From Treponema sp. (lineage in GTDB: Bacteria > Spirochaetota > Spirochaetia > Treponematales > Treponemataceae), in NCBI GenBank assembly GCA_017470605.1, contig JAFUYH010000004.1, forward strand, positions 92,855 through 156,854: a stretch of 64,000 bases of DNA. Reading direction: 5' to 3'. Of this stretch, positions 49,499-58,545 are shown piece by piece; position 1 is the first letter of the stretch, and each line of letters opens with the position of its first letter. The notes beneath the pieces were generated by a model. It was not told the origin of the DNA. It was given only the letters and a program-made list of their open reading frames with translations, and ran no database searches. The position numbers and the translations under genes were made by a program.

Positions 49499-51310
49499 AT
49501 GAAAGCAACAAAAACAATTATCTCTACACTGCGTGAAGCTCCAAACGACGCAGTTATTGCAAGCCATCAGCTTATGATGCGCAGCGGTCTTATCCGCAAA
49601 CTTGGAAACGGACTTTATGCTTACATGCCATTCGGATTCCGTTCTTTAATGAAAGTTGAAAAAATTATCCGCGAAGAGCTGGACAACGCAGGTCTTCTCG
49701 AAATCAAACCTACAGTAATCGTACCCGGTGACCTCTGGAAGGAATCTGGACGCTGGGATAAAATGGCAGGCGAAATGCTCACGGCACAGAACCGCCAGGG
49801 TCAGGACATGGTAGTTTCTCCAACTGCCGAGGAAGCTTTTACAGCAATCGTTCGCGAAGGTCTTTCTTCTTACAAGCAGCTTCCTTTCACACTCTATCAG
49901 ATTAATACAAAATACCGCGATGAAATCCGCCCGCGCTACGGTGTAATGCGTGGCCGCGAATTCACAATGATGGACGCTTATTCCTTTGATAAAGACCAGG
50001 CTGATTTGGACGCTTCTTACGACAATGTTGCCGCCGCTTACCGCCGCATCTTTAAGCGCATGGGCCTTACAACAATTTCTGTAAAGGCCGATACAGGTTC
50101 TATGGGCGGTTCCGGCTCAGAAGAGTTCATGGTTGAATCAGAAGTTGGTGATGATACACTGCTTCTCTGCCCTGACTGTGATTATGCCGCAAACGTTGAA
50201 AAGGCAGCCTGCAAAAGTGAAGTGCCACTCGACAGTAAGGGTAAGCCTCAGGTCAAGACAGACAAGGCTATTGAAGAAGTTGCAACTCCAAACGTATTCA
50301 GCATTGATGACATGGAAAAATTCTTTGGAGAAAAATCTACTACCTTCCTCAAGGCGCTGATTTACAAGGTTTACAACTGTGCCGTTGATTTGTCTGGAAC
50401 TGATTTTTATAAGGACGCTAAAACCGTTACAGAAGGCGGACAGACTTATATTCCAGAAACTTTCTTCTGCGTTTTGATTCGCGGAGACCTGGATGTAAAC
50501 GAAACAAAGCTTGCTGCAGAGCTTAAGGCCAGCGGCGCTGAACTGGCCAGCGACGAAGACGTTCTCAAATATAGCGGTGCTCCACACGGCTTTGTAGGCC
50601 CTGTAGGAATCAAAATCCCTGTAATTGCAGACCTTTCTACTGTTGATATGCACGACTGTATTGCAGGCTCCGGCAAAAACGGCTTCCACATCAAGCACGT
50701 TGAACCAGGCCGCGACTACACTCCATTTATGACCGTTGACGTTCGTACCTGTAAAGAAGGCGACCTCTGTCCTGAATGCGGCGGAAAGTTCTACATGAAG
50801 AAGGGTAACGAGCTTGGACACATCTTTAAGCTTGGAACTAAATATACAAAATCAATGAACGTAACTTACCTTGGCGAAAGCGGAAAGCCTGTAACACCTC
50901 TTATGGGTTGTTACGGAATTGGTGTTGACCGTACACTCGCATCCATCATCGAAGGACACCACGATGACAAGGGAATCATCTGGCCTATGACTGTCGCTCC
51001 ATATCAGGTAGCAGTTATTCCAATCCAGTACAAGGACAAGATGAAGGAAGTTGCAGATAAGATTTATGAGGATTTGAAGGCAGACGGAATTGAAGTTCTT
51101 CTCGACGACCGCAACGAACGCCCTGGCGTTAAGTTTACAGATTCAGAACTTATCGGCTACCCAATCCGCATCGTAGTTGGCGACAAGAATCTTCCAAACG
51201 TAGAAATGAAGCTGCGTACAGACGCTGAGGCTACTCTTGTACCGGCTGATGAAGTTGCAAAGAAGGCAGCAGATATTGTTCGTGCTGAACTGAAGAAATT
51301 GAACGCCTAA
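49499..51310 (+). CDS. proS: Prolyl-tRNA synthetase (bacterial type with editing insertion)
   Basis: Charges tRNA-Pro with proline. 603 residues from the ATG at 49499; a TTG two codons earlier is less likely. Class II motif 1 LIRKLGNGLYAYMPFGFRSL, motif 2 YRDEIRPRYGVMRGREFTM, motif 3 GCYGIGVDRTLASI. The insertion between motifs 2 and 3 (about 225-400, including APHGFVGPVG) is the YbaK-like editing domain of the bacterial type, and the C-terminal anticodon domain has LLDDRNERPGVKF. A cysteine-rich piece (LLCPDCDYAANVEKAAC and CPECGG) is also typical. No T-box leader is visible. Confidence 0.98.
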   Translation: MKATKTIISTLREAPNDAVIASHQLMMRSGLIRKLGNGLYAYMPFGFRSLMKVEKIIREELDNAGLLEIKPTVIVPGDLWKESGRWDKMAGEMLTAQNRQGQDMVVSPTAEEAFTAIVREGLSSYKQLPFTLYQINTKYRDEIRPRYGVMRGREFTMMDAYSFDKDQADLDASYDNVAAAYRRIFKRMGLTTISVKADTGSMGGSGSEEFMVESEVGDDTLLLCPDCDYAANVEKAACKSEVPLDSKGKPQVKTDKAIEEVATPNVFSIDDMEKFFGEKSTTFLKALIYKVYNCAVDLSGTDFYKDAKTVTEGGQTYIPETFFCVLIRGDLDVNETKLAAELKASGAELASDEDVLKYSGAPHGFVGPVGIKIPVIADLSTVDMHDCIAGSGKNGFHIKHVEPGRDYTPFMTVDVRTCKEGDLCPECGGKFYMKKGNELGHIFKLGTKYTKSMNVTYLGESGKPVTPLMGCYGIGVDRTLASIIEGHHDDKGIIWPMTVAPYQVAVIPIQYKDKMKEVADKIYEDLKADGIEVLLDDRNERPGVKFTDSELIGYPIRIVVGDKNLPNVEMKLRTDAEATLVPADEVAKKAADIVRAELKKLNA

Positions 51311-51317
51311 ATTAATA

Positions 51318-51420
51318 ACGGTGGTTTCGATACATTTCGCTTCGCGAAACACTCAACCAACGTAACATTGCAGATACACCGGTGATTGAGTGATGCGTAG
51401 CATCGTATCGAAATCACCGT
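51318..51420. repeat. 103-bp cloverleaf-like nested palindrome
   Basis: Outer stem ACGGTGGTTTCGATAC (51318-51333)/GTATCGAAATCACCGT (51405-51420), one G-T wobble. Inside are three hairpins in a row: TTTCGC-TTC-GCGAAA (51335-51349), CACTCAA (51350-51356)/TTGAGTG (51386-51392), and GATGC-GTA-GCATC (51392-51404), which abuts the outer stem. It fills the space between proS and the next gene and carries no open frame. Confidence 0.8.
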
Positions 51421-51435
51421 ATTCAGGATCACCTA

Positions 51436-52503
51436 ATGAAAAAACTAATTCTATCCATCTTAACATCACTCATATTAGCCGCCACTGCCTTTGCCCTGCC
51501 CGGTTTTGAATCATACCTGCCAGATTACTCTGGTGAATATGTTTATTACAAAGACAACTCTTTTACACGCGAATCTTATGTAGGCATTCTTTATTACAAT
51601 GAATCTACCCTGCAAATACGTTATTATGCGCCTCAGGATAATGTGAACTATCTCCCTGAAAAAAATATTTCTATTCTGCTTACAATCAATCCTGATGCTC
51701 CATATTGGGAAATGACAGGCGAACGCATGGTTTCTACAATCATGCCGGGAACCGAAGATGTAGATTTAGTGAATTATCTGCACGATTTGCTCTATGAATT
51801 TTCTGCCCACAGAATTAAAACAGAAATTGTAGAAAATCGCGAAACTCGTATTATTCAGGATTATGAACAATTTGGCGGTTCTGTAACAATCATCTATGAC
51901 TGCACAATTCCAATGTTTAATATTCGGGATATTATTGATACTGAAGGAAAAACACAATTAAAGTGCATTACAACTGGCCGCCTAAAAGATAACAGCGATA
52001 CTTCTTTTGATGATTTCAAGGGATTTCCACAGGAAAATACAGAAACAACAGGCTCTAAGAAAAGTAAGTCTAAAAAATCAAAAGCTAAATCTGTAAAATA
52101 CTCTTTTGAAAATCAGACTTTAACTCTTGATTCAGACTGGACACAGGCAATGGATAACCTCTGGCTTCTGAGAAACGATTCTGTTGCAACTTTAAGCACA
52201 CTTCCTGCTTTTGATAATGATGATGAAACACGAAACCAGCTTTTTATTTTGCGCAGAGTTATACAAAGTGCCCGGAATGCTTACACAAATTATTCAAGTT
52301 TAAGCATTTCTAATAAGGATACTATTAAAATAACTTCAAAAGTTTTTCATTCAGATAGAGAACAAAATGTGTACAGCACAATGATTCTGAGCAAAAAGAA
52401 AGGTTCTTCTGATTTTGATATTTTTTCTATCTCAACCTATGAAGAACCTTGGTTAGAAAATACTTCTTATTTTCAGAAAATCATTAAATCTTATTCAAAC
52501 TAA
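51436..52503 (+). CDS. Secreted protein of unknown function
   Basis: 355 residues with a cleavable signal peptide (LILSILTSLILAATAFA, cut before LPGFES). I recognise no domain. Beta-rich pattern with aromatic residues (YSGEYVYYKDN, LQIRYYAPQ); a lysine/serine linker (SKKSKSKKSKAKS, about 212-224) separates two halves. No lipobox, no membrane helix beyond the signal. Probably periplasmic. It is convergent with the GerMN gene, the stops 6 bp apart. The position between proS and a GerMN protein gives no functional hint. Confidence 0.8.
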   Translation: MKKLILSILTSLILAATAFALPGFESYLPDYSGEYVYYKDNSFTRESYVGILYYNESTLQIRYYAPQDNVNYLPEKNISILLTINPDAPYWEMTGERMVSTIMPGTEDVDLVNYLHDLLYEFSAHRIKTEIVENRETRIIQDYEQFGGSVTIIYDCTIPMFNIRDIIDTEGKTQLKCITTGRLKDNSDTSFDDFKGFPQENTETTGSKKSKSKKSKAKSVKYSFENQTLTLDSDWTQAMDNLWLLRNDSVATLSTLPAFDNDDETRNQLFILRRVIQSARNAYTNYSSLSISNKDTIKITSKVFHSDREQNVYSTMILSKKKGSSDFDIFSISTYEEPWLENTSYFQKIIKSYSN

Positions 52504-52509
52504 TTACTT

Positions 52510-53367
52510 TTAGAAGGATGCCCGGGAAAGAGGTGAGCCAATCCAGACTCCCTCGCTCAGGTAATCCTGTTTCTTTCCTTCAATCATAAACTGAACACTG
52601 CTAACCGTTGGGAATGCTGTTGCAGTGTAAACAATCTGCTCCAACTGATGAATCTGACCGTCGATTCCGAATCCATTGAACAAAAATTCTTCTGTAAAGT
52701 TTAGATAGGCAACTCCGCCCTGCACTTTTGCGCTTATTAAACGGGTCCCCTCCGGAATAAGAGTCATGCAGTTTCTTTCGGCACTCTTGGTTGTATCAGG
52801 TCCCTTGAGCAAAAGATTAATTGAAGTTGTAAGCGGAGAATCGCTTTTTGGTACGGAACGTTTAATAGGTTTACGGAGAACACTACCATCGCCATCAATC
52901 AAAACAAAACACAATTCCAATTCACTTGTAGCAGATTTTTTAGCTTCAGGCTTCTTTTCTTCTTCTTTTTTAGGGGTTTCTTTTTTTGGCTCAGTTTTTT
53001 CTATTTTTTTGTCTTCGGCCGGTTTCACTTCAGATGCGGAGCTTGTTTCTTCCGGCATAGTGATAAAATCATCTTCTTCTGCCTTTGGAGCAACAGGCTG
53101 AACACTTTCTATACGGATTGTTACATCTTCTTTTAGAGGTACTTCGTCATTTTCCTTTTTTTCAACTTCATGATTTTCTATAAACTGAGGAGTTGTGCCA
53201 ACTACTTTTTCGAAAAAAGCAGTTTCTTTGAGATTTGTTTTAATCTGATCTTTTTTTACAAGGAATATGATAAAAATTACCAACAGCCCCAACAAAACAC
53301 AGGCTGTGGCAAATAATGTATTTTTATTTTTTTTCTTTGAGTTTCTAGAATTTTTTTTCTGTGCCAT
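52510..53367 (-). CDS. GerMN-domain membrane protein
   Basis: 285 residues from the ATG at 53367, which gives a basic tail (MAQKKNSRNSKKKNK) followed by one helix (LFATACVLLGLLVIFIIFLV), a normal signal-anchor; an ATG 22 codons earlier is possible but lies inside a palindrome. A long charged linker (KKIEKTEPKKETPKKEEEKK) leads to a C-terminal GerMN domain (about 165-285; SPLTTSINLLLKGP, LISAKVQGGVAYLNFTEEFL, QIVYTATAFPTVSSVQFMI). GerMN domains occur in envelope and spore proteins and in LpqB; role in spirochaetes is unknown. Extracytoplasmic. Confidence 0.85.
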   Translation of the reverse strand: MAQKKNSRNSKKKNKNTLFATACVLLGLLVIFIIFLVKKDQIKTNLKETAFFEKVVGTTPQFIENHEVEKKENDEVPLKEDVTIRIESVQPVAPKAEEDDFITMPEETSSASEVKPAEDKKIEKTEPKKETPKKEEEKKPEAKKSATSELELCFVLIDGDGSVLRKPIKRSVPKSDSPLTTSINLLLKGPDTTKSAERNCMTLIPEGTRLISAKVQGGVAYLNFTEEFLFNGFGIDGQIHQLEQIVYTATAFPTVSSVQFMIEGKKQDYLSEGVWIGSPLSRASF

Positions 53368-53421
53368 ACTTTTATTATCGGAGATTTTGGCGGGCGGGTT
53401 TATGAATAATAATTCGATTTT

Positions 53422-53452
53422 ATCAGTTGTCATATGTTAGCAGACAACTGAT
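53422..53452. repeat. Perfect 10-bp inverted repeat between GerMN and BRO genes
   Basis: ATCAGTTGTC (53422-53431) and GACAACTGAT (53443-53452), loop 11. Possible terminator of the BRO gene (no T-run) or operator. Confidence 0.5.
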
Positions 53453-53470
53453 GATCATCCACATTAGTAA

Positions 53471-53995
53471 TTAAAACTGATTCTCATCATCTATCGAAAG
53501 TTGAGAATCTCCTATTTCCTTTGCATTTTGAGAGGAAATTGTTTTACCACCACGTTTTTCTAAGGATTTGCGGGCGTCTAGTGCAACTTCGGCTCCTGAA
53601 ACTGCAATCTGGGCGCTTTCTCTTAAATTTGTTGGCTTTTCATTCTGAGAAATTTCTGTCGCAGAAGCTTCAGCAAGCCACATTTTAAACGGTTCTGCCT
53701 TTGGAGACGGAATTGACTGGATTAAACGGAGAACATTTTTTGTGGAAAGAACATCTGTTTCACGTAATTTTCCATCAGAAGAAATCAACTTCAACTGTAC
53801 GATTTTATCGTACAGTTCACTTCCTTCTTTCGTAAGCTTGATTTTCAAATCGCTCCAATAACGTCTTGGATTCTGAGTTTCTGTCAGAACTTCAACAATA
53901 TCCACCACCGAAAAATACCATTCTTCTTCGGCATTCCATACATAGCGGATTTTTGTGTTTTCAAATAGTTTGAGATTGTTTTGAGATTTTTCCAT
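53471..53995 (-). CDS. BRO-family N-terminal domain protein (phage antirepressor-like)
   Basis: 174 residues. The Bro-N domain covers about 8-110: KIRYVWNAEEEWYFSVVDIVEVLTE, PRRYWSDLKIKLTKEG, ETDVLSTKNVLRLIQSIPS, PFKMWLAE. The C-terminal tail (ALDARKSLEKRGGKTISSQNA) matches that of small chromosomal BRO proteins rather than the long DinD or KilA fusions, so it seems complete. BRO domains bind DNA and are common on phages. GGGAAAGG precedes the ATG. It marks the edge of the AT-rich accessory block and may be a phage remnant. Confidence 0.8.
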   Translation of the reverse strand: MEKSQNNLKLFENTKIRYVWNAEEEWYFSVVDIVEVLTETQNPRRYWSDLKIKLTKEGSELYDKIVQLKLISSDGKLRETDVLSTKNVLRLIQSIPSPKAEPFKMWLAEASATEISQNEKPTNLRESAQIAVSGAEVALDARKSLEKRGGKTISSQNAKEIGDSQLSIDDENQF

Positions 53996-54085
53996 ACCTT
54001 TCCCTCATGAGACATTTGATTTTCAGCGCCTGTCCAACCCCCGGCCTGAATCTTGGTAAAGAAAAAAGACGTATAATAAACTGAT

Positions 54086-54108
54086 ATTGCCATGCAAAAC
54101 ATGGCAAT
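54086..54108. repeat. Hairpin in the gap upstream of the BRO gene
   Basis: ATTGCCATG-CAAAA-CATGGCAAT. The 310-bp gap 53996-54305 otherwise holds only this, the terminator at 54248 and AT-rich sequence; no gene is seen. Confidence 0.5.
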
Positions 54109-54247
54109 TTTAAACCGTACATACTAATAAATGCATGTTAGTTGTTGGAAGCGACCTTCTGCACGGTAGACTTTACATTTTAAATATAATGAATTATTTT
54201 GCTATAATCAACAATTTGACAAGTCTTTTGTATCATAAGTATATTAG

Positions 54248-54288
54248 AATAATATGCAGTCTATAAATCTTATAAACTGCATATTATT
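54248..54288 (-). terminator. Terminator-like hairpin of the envelope operon
   Basis: AATAATATGCAGT (54248-54260) and ACTGCATATTATT (54276-54288), perfect 13-bp arms, 18 bp past the operon's last stop codon. The T-run is weak. Confidence 0.55.
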
Positions 54289-54305
54289 TTCTATTGTTTT
54301 AAGAC

Positions 54306-55088
54306 TCAAAAACGTTTAATTATCCATTGTATAAAACTAACAAGACCTCTAACAATTCCAATTATACTTAGAACTATTACTATAATATACATTGCCTTTT
54401 CATTATCTGTTGCAACAACACCCAAAACAATTGCAACTATCACGCCAACTAGTACAGACCATAATATTGAAAAAACAAATGTCTTAGCTGGAGAATTTCC
54501 AGTTATTTCTGCACACAGTTTATAGCCACCACCTTCAACAGGATTTAACAAAACATTTCCAGTTTCTTTTCTTGTATCATCAAAAGCTGAATTTCCAATT
54601 CCATAAAGGGTTAGAAATGCCGTAATCGCTCCAAATACCAAAACTGCAGTTATACTACCATCATCTGAATATAGAATCGAACCTTTCATACACATAATTA
54701 CAAAAATCAATCTACCAACATGAAGTGAAATTGTAATTAATCTATTTAAAATTGTTAATTTCATGGAAATAATTAAGGCAATTAAACAAATTATAAAAAT
54801 AGTAATATACTTTACATCATTGACAGTTTCTTGGCTTATACCTTTTGTCTCTACTAAAGATTTATGAACATACCCTTCTTTCCCTTCGTATGAAATTTTG
54901 TACCAATTTTGATTTTCTGCCGCAATTTCACCTGTAACAGAAGAATCTTTACCTACAACCTGTATAATCGCAGAATTCTTATCAGGTTGTTCACGCATAT
55001 TAGCATCTTCTTTTATTAATAATGTATCTGCAAACAATCCTGACAAACAACATAGCGCGATAAATAGCATTCCAAAAAATCTTTTCAT
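54306..55088 (-). CDS. SH3-domain protein with C-terminal membrane helices
   Basis: 260 residues: signal peptide (MLFIALCCLSGLFA), a bacterial SH3 domain (about 22-82; LLIKEDANMREQPDKNSAII, WYKISYEGKEGYVHKSL), then hydrophobic segments (YITIFIICLIALIISMKL, LITISLHVGRLIFVIM, AVLVFGAITAFLTLYGI, FVFSILWSVLVGVIVAIVLG, AMYIIVIVLSIIGIV). SH3b domains bind peptidoglycan or peptides outside the cell, so this is an envelope-anchored sensor or scaffold. Last gene of a five-gene operon, 29 bp after the P-loop gene. Confidence 0.8.
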   Translation of the reverse strand: MKRFFGMLFIALCCLSGLFADTLLIKEDANMREQPDKNSAIIQVVGKDSSVTGEIAAENQNWYKISYEGKEGYVHKSLVETKGISQETVNDVKYITIFIICLIALIISMKLTILNRLITISLHVGRLIFVIMCMKGSILYSDDGSITAVLVFGAITAFLTLYGIGNSAFDDTRKETGNVLLNPVEGGGYKLCAEITGNSPAKTFVFSILWSVLVGVIVAIVLGVVATDNEKAMYIIVIVLSIIGIVRGLVSFIQWIIKRF

Positions 55089-55117
55089 AAAAATACTCCT
55101 TCCTTTATATAAAAATA

Positions 55118-55609
55118 TTAGAACAAATTAAAAGGCTCTTCTGCCAGAATATGTTCCAAAATTTTATCAATTGATTCATGGTACCAACTTCTTAAGTCAT
55201 CACCCGAGTTTTCATTTAATCTTGCAAGTGGAAATTCAATAATTTCATTCTCAGAACATACTTTTGAGATTTCTTCTTCCAAATAATCTCGATTAGAATC
55301 CCCCGTATTTCTTGCTGCTGTAATGAGAACTATATTTGTGTGCTTTTTTCCTTCAAATGCAAGGTGTAATTTTTCTATCATTTTATCTATAACTTCATGA
55401 GAATCAGCAGCTGAATTCAAAACTATTCGAATATCTCTCTTATCTTTCGTTGAGCCTTCAAAGATTTTTATGAAATCTAATTCATGTCCAATCGGATTTG
55501 ATACTCTATTATGGTAAATCCTATATTTCTTACCTATAAGTCTTTCCAAATTGATACAAACAGGTGTTTTACCTGCGCCTTCATTTCCTGCAATAAACAG
55601 AGTTTTCAT
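55118..55609 (-). CDS. Small P-loop NTPase
   Basis: 163 residues from the ATG at 55609, chosen since GAGGAGG lies 6 bp upstream (an earlier ATG adds 13 unlikely residues). Walker A is LFIAGNEGAGKTPVC (residues 3-17), and a Walker-B-like strand is HTNIVLITAARNTGD (about 88-102). The rest is unrecognised; it is too short for AAA+ and lacks kinase lid motifs. Cytosolic, while its operon partners are exported, so it may power or control them from inside. Function unknown. Confidence 0.75.
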   Translation of the reverse strand: MKTLFIAGNEGAGKTPVCINLERLIGKKYRIYHNRVSNPIGHELDFIKIFEGSTKDKRDIRIVLNSAADSHEVIDKMIEKLHLAFEGKKHTNIVLITAARNTGDSNRDYLEEEISKVCSENEIIEFPLARLNENSGDDLRSWYHESIDKILEHILAEEPFNLF

Positions 55610-55653
55610 TTTTGCCTCCTCAATCAAGTTTATATATATAATGTGCAATTTTT

Positions 55654-58527
55654 TTATTTTAAACTTTTATAAGTGCGAACAATGCGGAATCCTGTATTAT
55701 TTGAAATTGAATATTTTGAAGCAGATCTAACTCCAGTTTCACCGTAGTCATCAATTGAAATGTCATAAGATGTAGAATCCCATGCTCCTCCAAATTCTAA
55801 TGCAGATGCAAAATCCTCATCATCACAGCCCAATTCCCAAACATTGCCTAGCATATCATATAGTCCATAACCATTTGGCTTCATCTTTGCAACTTGATTT
55901 GTACCAGAGCCTCTTCCATAAGATCCATGCCCAAACCAAGCTACTTCTTCTTTTTCATTGCTTCCTGCATATTTATATTCTTCACCTCCCCTTGCAGCAT
56001 ATTGCCATTCTTTTTTTGTAGGTAATCTAAAGCCATTTGCATTTGGGTTACATCTGATATCTCCTTCAATTTCCTGCTCCATTCCAGGTGTATACTCCCA
56101 TAGTTGTACATTTATCTCACCATTTACTGAATAAACTGGTATCAACCCTTTTTTCTCACTAAGCACATTACAGAAATAAATAGCATCATACCAACTGACA
56201 TTTTCAACTGGTTTGTCATTATATTTGATTTTTTCACCTGAATATGTTTTATATTCTAAATTGCTTTTAAATTCACTTGGGTTATATGACATAATTCCTG
56301 AATAAAGCCATTGTTTTACCTCTGTTTTTAGCATTTCAATATTTGTTCCCGGTATTTTTATCATTTCAAGATATTCAATTTTGGATTTTACATAATTGAT
56401 ATAGACTTTGTTTTGCTTTTTTGCCGTACTGAAATCATAGCCATTAGCAAGGTATTCTTTCATTCTGTATAAAGTTTCTTTTTCATCTTCAACAATTCCA
56501 GGAATAAACTGTAAATCCATTTCTGGCTTCATCGCCTTCGTCAGACTTTTGTTCAAATCTATTGTCTGTACAGTTTTCCCACTAACAGTATTGATTACGC
56601 GGATTTTATTAAAATTAAAGTTATATTCACTCGGCTTATCGTCAGATTCTGCTCGAACATTGTAATCAAGTTCAAAATAAATAATCGGATCTCCACGTAC
56701 TAAAAGAGAATTATACATATCAACATTATTTGTATATTCCTCAATTACAGAATCATCCAATTCTTTTGCCATATCTGGCGCTTTTTTTCCACTTAACGCT
56801 TCGTAATTTACAATAAAACTATCTGTATATAACAAGACACCATCTGAATATAACGAAAGATAAGCATTCCAGCCATTTTTACTTCCTTCATAGGTGCCAA
56901 AACTTACTTTTAATTCTTCTCCCAAGCTGCTGACACTACGAGTAGAAGATAGCGCTTTCTGATCTGAACGGATTTCTGCTAATAAAGCAGAGTCTTGAGT
57001 CTGTGTTGCTTTTTTTACGCCTTCACAATCTGCAAAGAATTTATTTGTCAAATCTTCATAACTTTTTATAACCTGTTTTTCTCTACGTTCCTTCGCCTGT
57101 TCTGTCGGAAGCCCATCACTGCCTAATTCAACTGTACTGTATGTCTTATTCCTAATTCTGTTTTCTTCACTTTCGCGGTCTTTGACCAACTGTTCGTATA
57201 ATTCCTGTGAGCGAGATTCAACAGTTTGTCGAATTTCTACAAGAGCTTTTTTCTTGCTCTCGATGACATTAATTTGCCCAAGAACACCCTGTTTCTCTAA
57301 TTTAAGTTTGCGAACTTCTGAAGCTTTTGCAGCAGCCTGTTTAGCCATTTCATCACGTTGGGTTTTTAAAGCAATACTTCGCTCTGCTTCCAGTTTTGCA
57401 TCTTCATCTGCTCTCTTCTTTTGAGCATTCAATTCTTCCTGTCGTTTTCTTTCAGCATTTTGCTTTTCTGTAAGAATTGCCTTTTCCGCTTCAATTCTCT
57501 TCTTATTTTCTATTGCTGAAATATCATTACTGATATTCAACTTTTCAAGTTCAGAATCATATTGAGCCATCATATTATTGAATTGTGCTTCATTCTGTTT
57601 TGCAAGAGCCAATTGGTCATCGATACTAAAGCTAGATGAACCATTAGAAAGAAGGTTTTTGTTTAAGTCAGAAATGGAAAGACCAAGTTTATTTCCTAAT
57701 GCAAGTGTAATTTCATCAACAGCTCCTGTCGAACCATAAAGATATTCACTATTGGAATATTCTTTCGAACTTACACTTGCTATTTGCTCTCCAGTCGTAA
57801 GGTCTGTAAAATCTACACTGATTACATATCCTTTGTTAGTCTTACGTATTTTTGTAAATAGCGCAAACTTAGCTGTTGTAATTTTCCCAAGTTCTATAGC
57901 TGTCGATTCATCGCGCGCGTCACTCTCACTTTCTGCCTGAAGTTTTTTCAGTGCAATTTCAGATTTTGTATCTACAACAGTTTTCATTGCCAAAAACTCT
58001 TGTAAATTTGATTTTAGTTTATCTTGAATCTGTCCCGGAAGCCATGCAGTCTCACTTGCACCTAGATTTATAACTTCTTGATTTACAACTTGAACTGGCA
58101 TTTTTGTAAGGTTAGATTTTCTTTCACGTTCCCACAAAGCCTTTTCTTCGGCACTAACCCTTTCTTTATACTGTGCAAAAGTCTCAATACCTTCAATATT
58201 TGTAATTGTATAAGTTTTTGAAGAAATATCTTTTACTTCGAATGTTGTTTCATGTTTGACTTTACCCGAATATTGAATTCGCTTTTCAATATCCGTCATA
58301 TCCATTCCAGAGACTACAGTAATTTTACTTTTAGCCAAAATCGGAATAATTATTTTCCCATCTGCAGCAACACTCATTTTTCTCAAATCAATTTCACTGA
58401 GAAAAATCGCCATTTCATCTTTGTTTTTCTCTAAAGTTTTTCCAAGTTTACTGTCCTGAATTACAGTCTGCGCAAAGACATTTATACAAAAACAAGATAA
58501 TAACGAAAGTAAAAGAAATCTTTTCAT
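55654..58527 (-). CDS. Exported protein with CsgG-like N-terminal domain, long coiled coil and FGE/SUMF1 domain
   Basis: 957 residues from the ATG at 58527 (TTGAGG upstream). Signal peptide ending CINVFAQ. Residues about 160-310 resemble the nucleotide-free CsgG/LpoB-type fold (LPGQIQDKLKSNLQEFLA, VISVDFTDLTTGEQIASVSS, ITLALGNKLGL). About 330-540 is a highly charged coiled coil (KRIEAEKAILTEKQNAERKR, AKQAAAKASEVRKLKLE). The last 230 residues are an FGE-type domain (PVENVSWYDAIYFCN, GFRLPTKKEWQYAARGGE, NGYGLYDMLGNVWELGCDD, TGFRIVRTY). Predicted periplasmic or surface scaffold; catalysis is unlikely. Central gene of the operon. Confidence 0.82.
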   Translation of the reverse strand: MKRFLLLSLLSCFCINVFAQTVIQDSKLGKTLEKNKDEMAIFLSEIDLRKMSVAADGKIIIPILAKSKITVVSGMDMTDIEKRIQYSGKVKHETTFEVKDISSKTYTITNIEGIETFAQYKERVSAEEKALWERERKSNLTKMPVQVVNQEVINLGASETAWLPGQIQDKLKSNLQEFLAMKTVVDTKSEIALKKLQAESESDARDESTAIELGKITTAKFALFTKIRKTNKGYVISVDFTDLTTGEQIASVSSKEYSNSEYLYGSTGAVDEITLALGNKLGLSISDLNKNLLSNGSSSFSIDDQLALAKQNEAQFNNMMAQYDSELEKLNISNDISAIENKKRIEAEKAILTEKQNAERKRQEELNAQKKRADEDAKLEAERSIALKTQRDEMAKQAAAKASEVRKLKLEKQGVLGQINVIESKKKALVEIRQTVESRSQELYEQLVKDRESEENRIRNKTYSTVELGSDGLPTEQAKERREKQVIKSYEDLTNKFFADCEGVKKATQTQDSALLAEIRSDQKALSSTRSVSSLGEELKVSFGTYEGSKNGWNAYLSLYSDGVLLYTDSFIVNYEALSGKKAPDMAKELDDSVIEEYTNNVDMYNSLLVRGDPIIYFELDYNVRAESDDKPSEYNFNFNKIRVINTVSGKTVQTIDLNKSLTKAMKPEMDLQFIPGIVEDEKETLYRMKEYLANGYDFSTAKKQNKVYINYVKSKIEYLEMIKIPGTNIEMLKTEVKQWLYSGIMSYNPSEFKSNLEYKTYSGEKIKYNDKPVENVSWYDAIYFCNVLSEKKGLIPVYSVNGEINVQLWEYTPGMEQEIEGDIRCNPNANGFRLPTKKEWQYAARGGEEYKYAGSNEKEEVAWFGHGSYGRGSGTNQVAKMKPNGYGLYDMLGNVWELGCDDEDFASALEFGGAWDSTSYDISIDDYGETGVRSASKYSISNNTGFRIVRTYKSLK

Positions 58528-58545
58528 TTTATGCCTCAAAAAAAA

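Noticed and set aside
51318..51420. Possible tRNA because of the cloverleaf form
   Set aside because: No T-loop GTTCGAATC-type sequence, no anticodon arm of proper size and no CCA end; stems do not match tRNA lengths.
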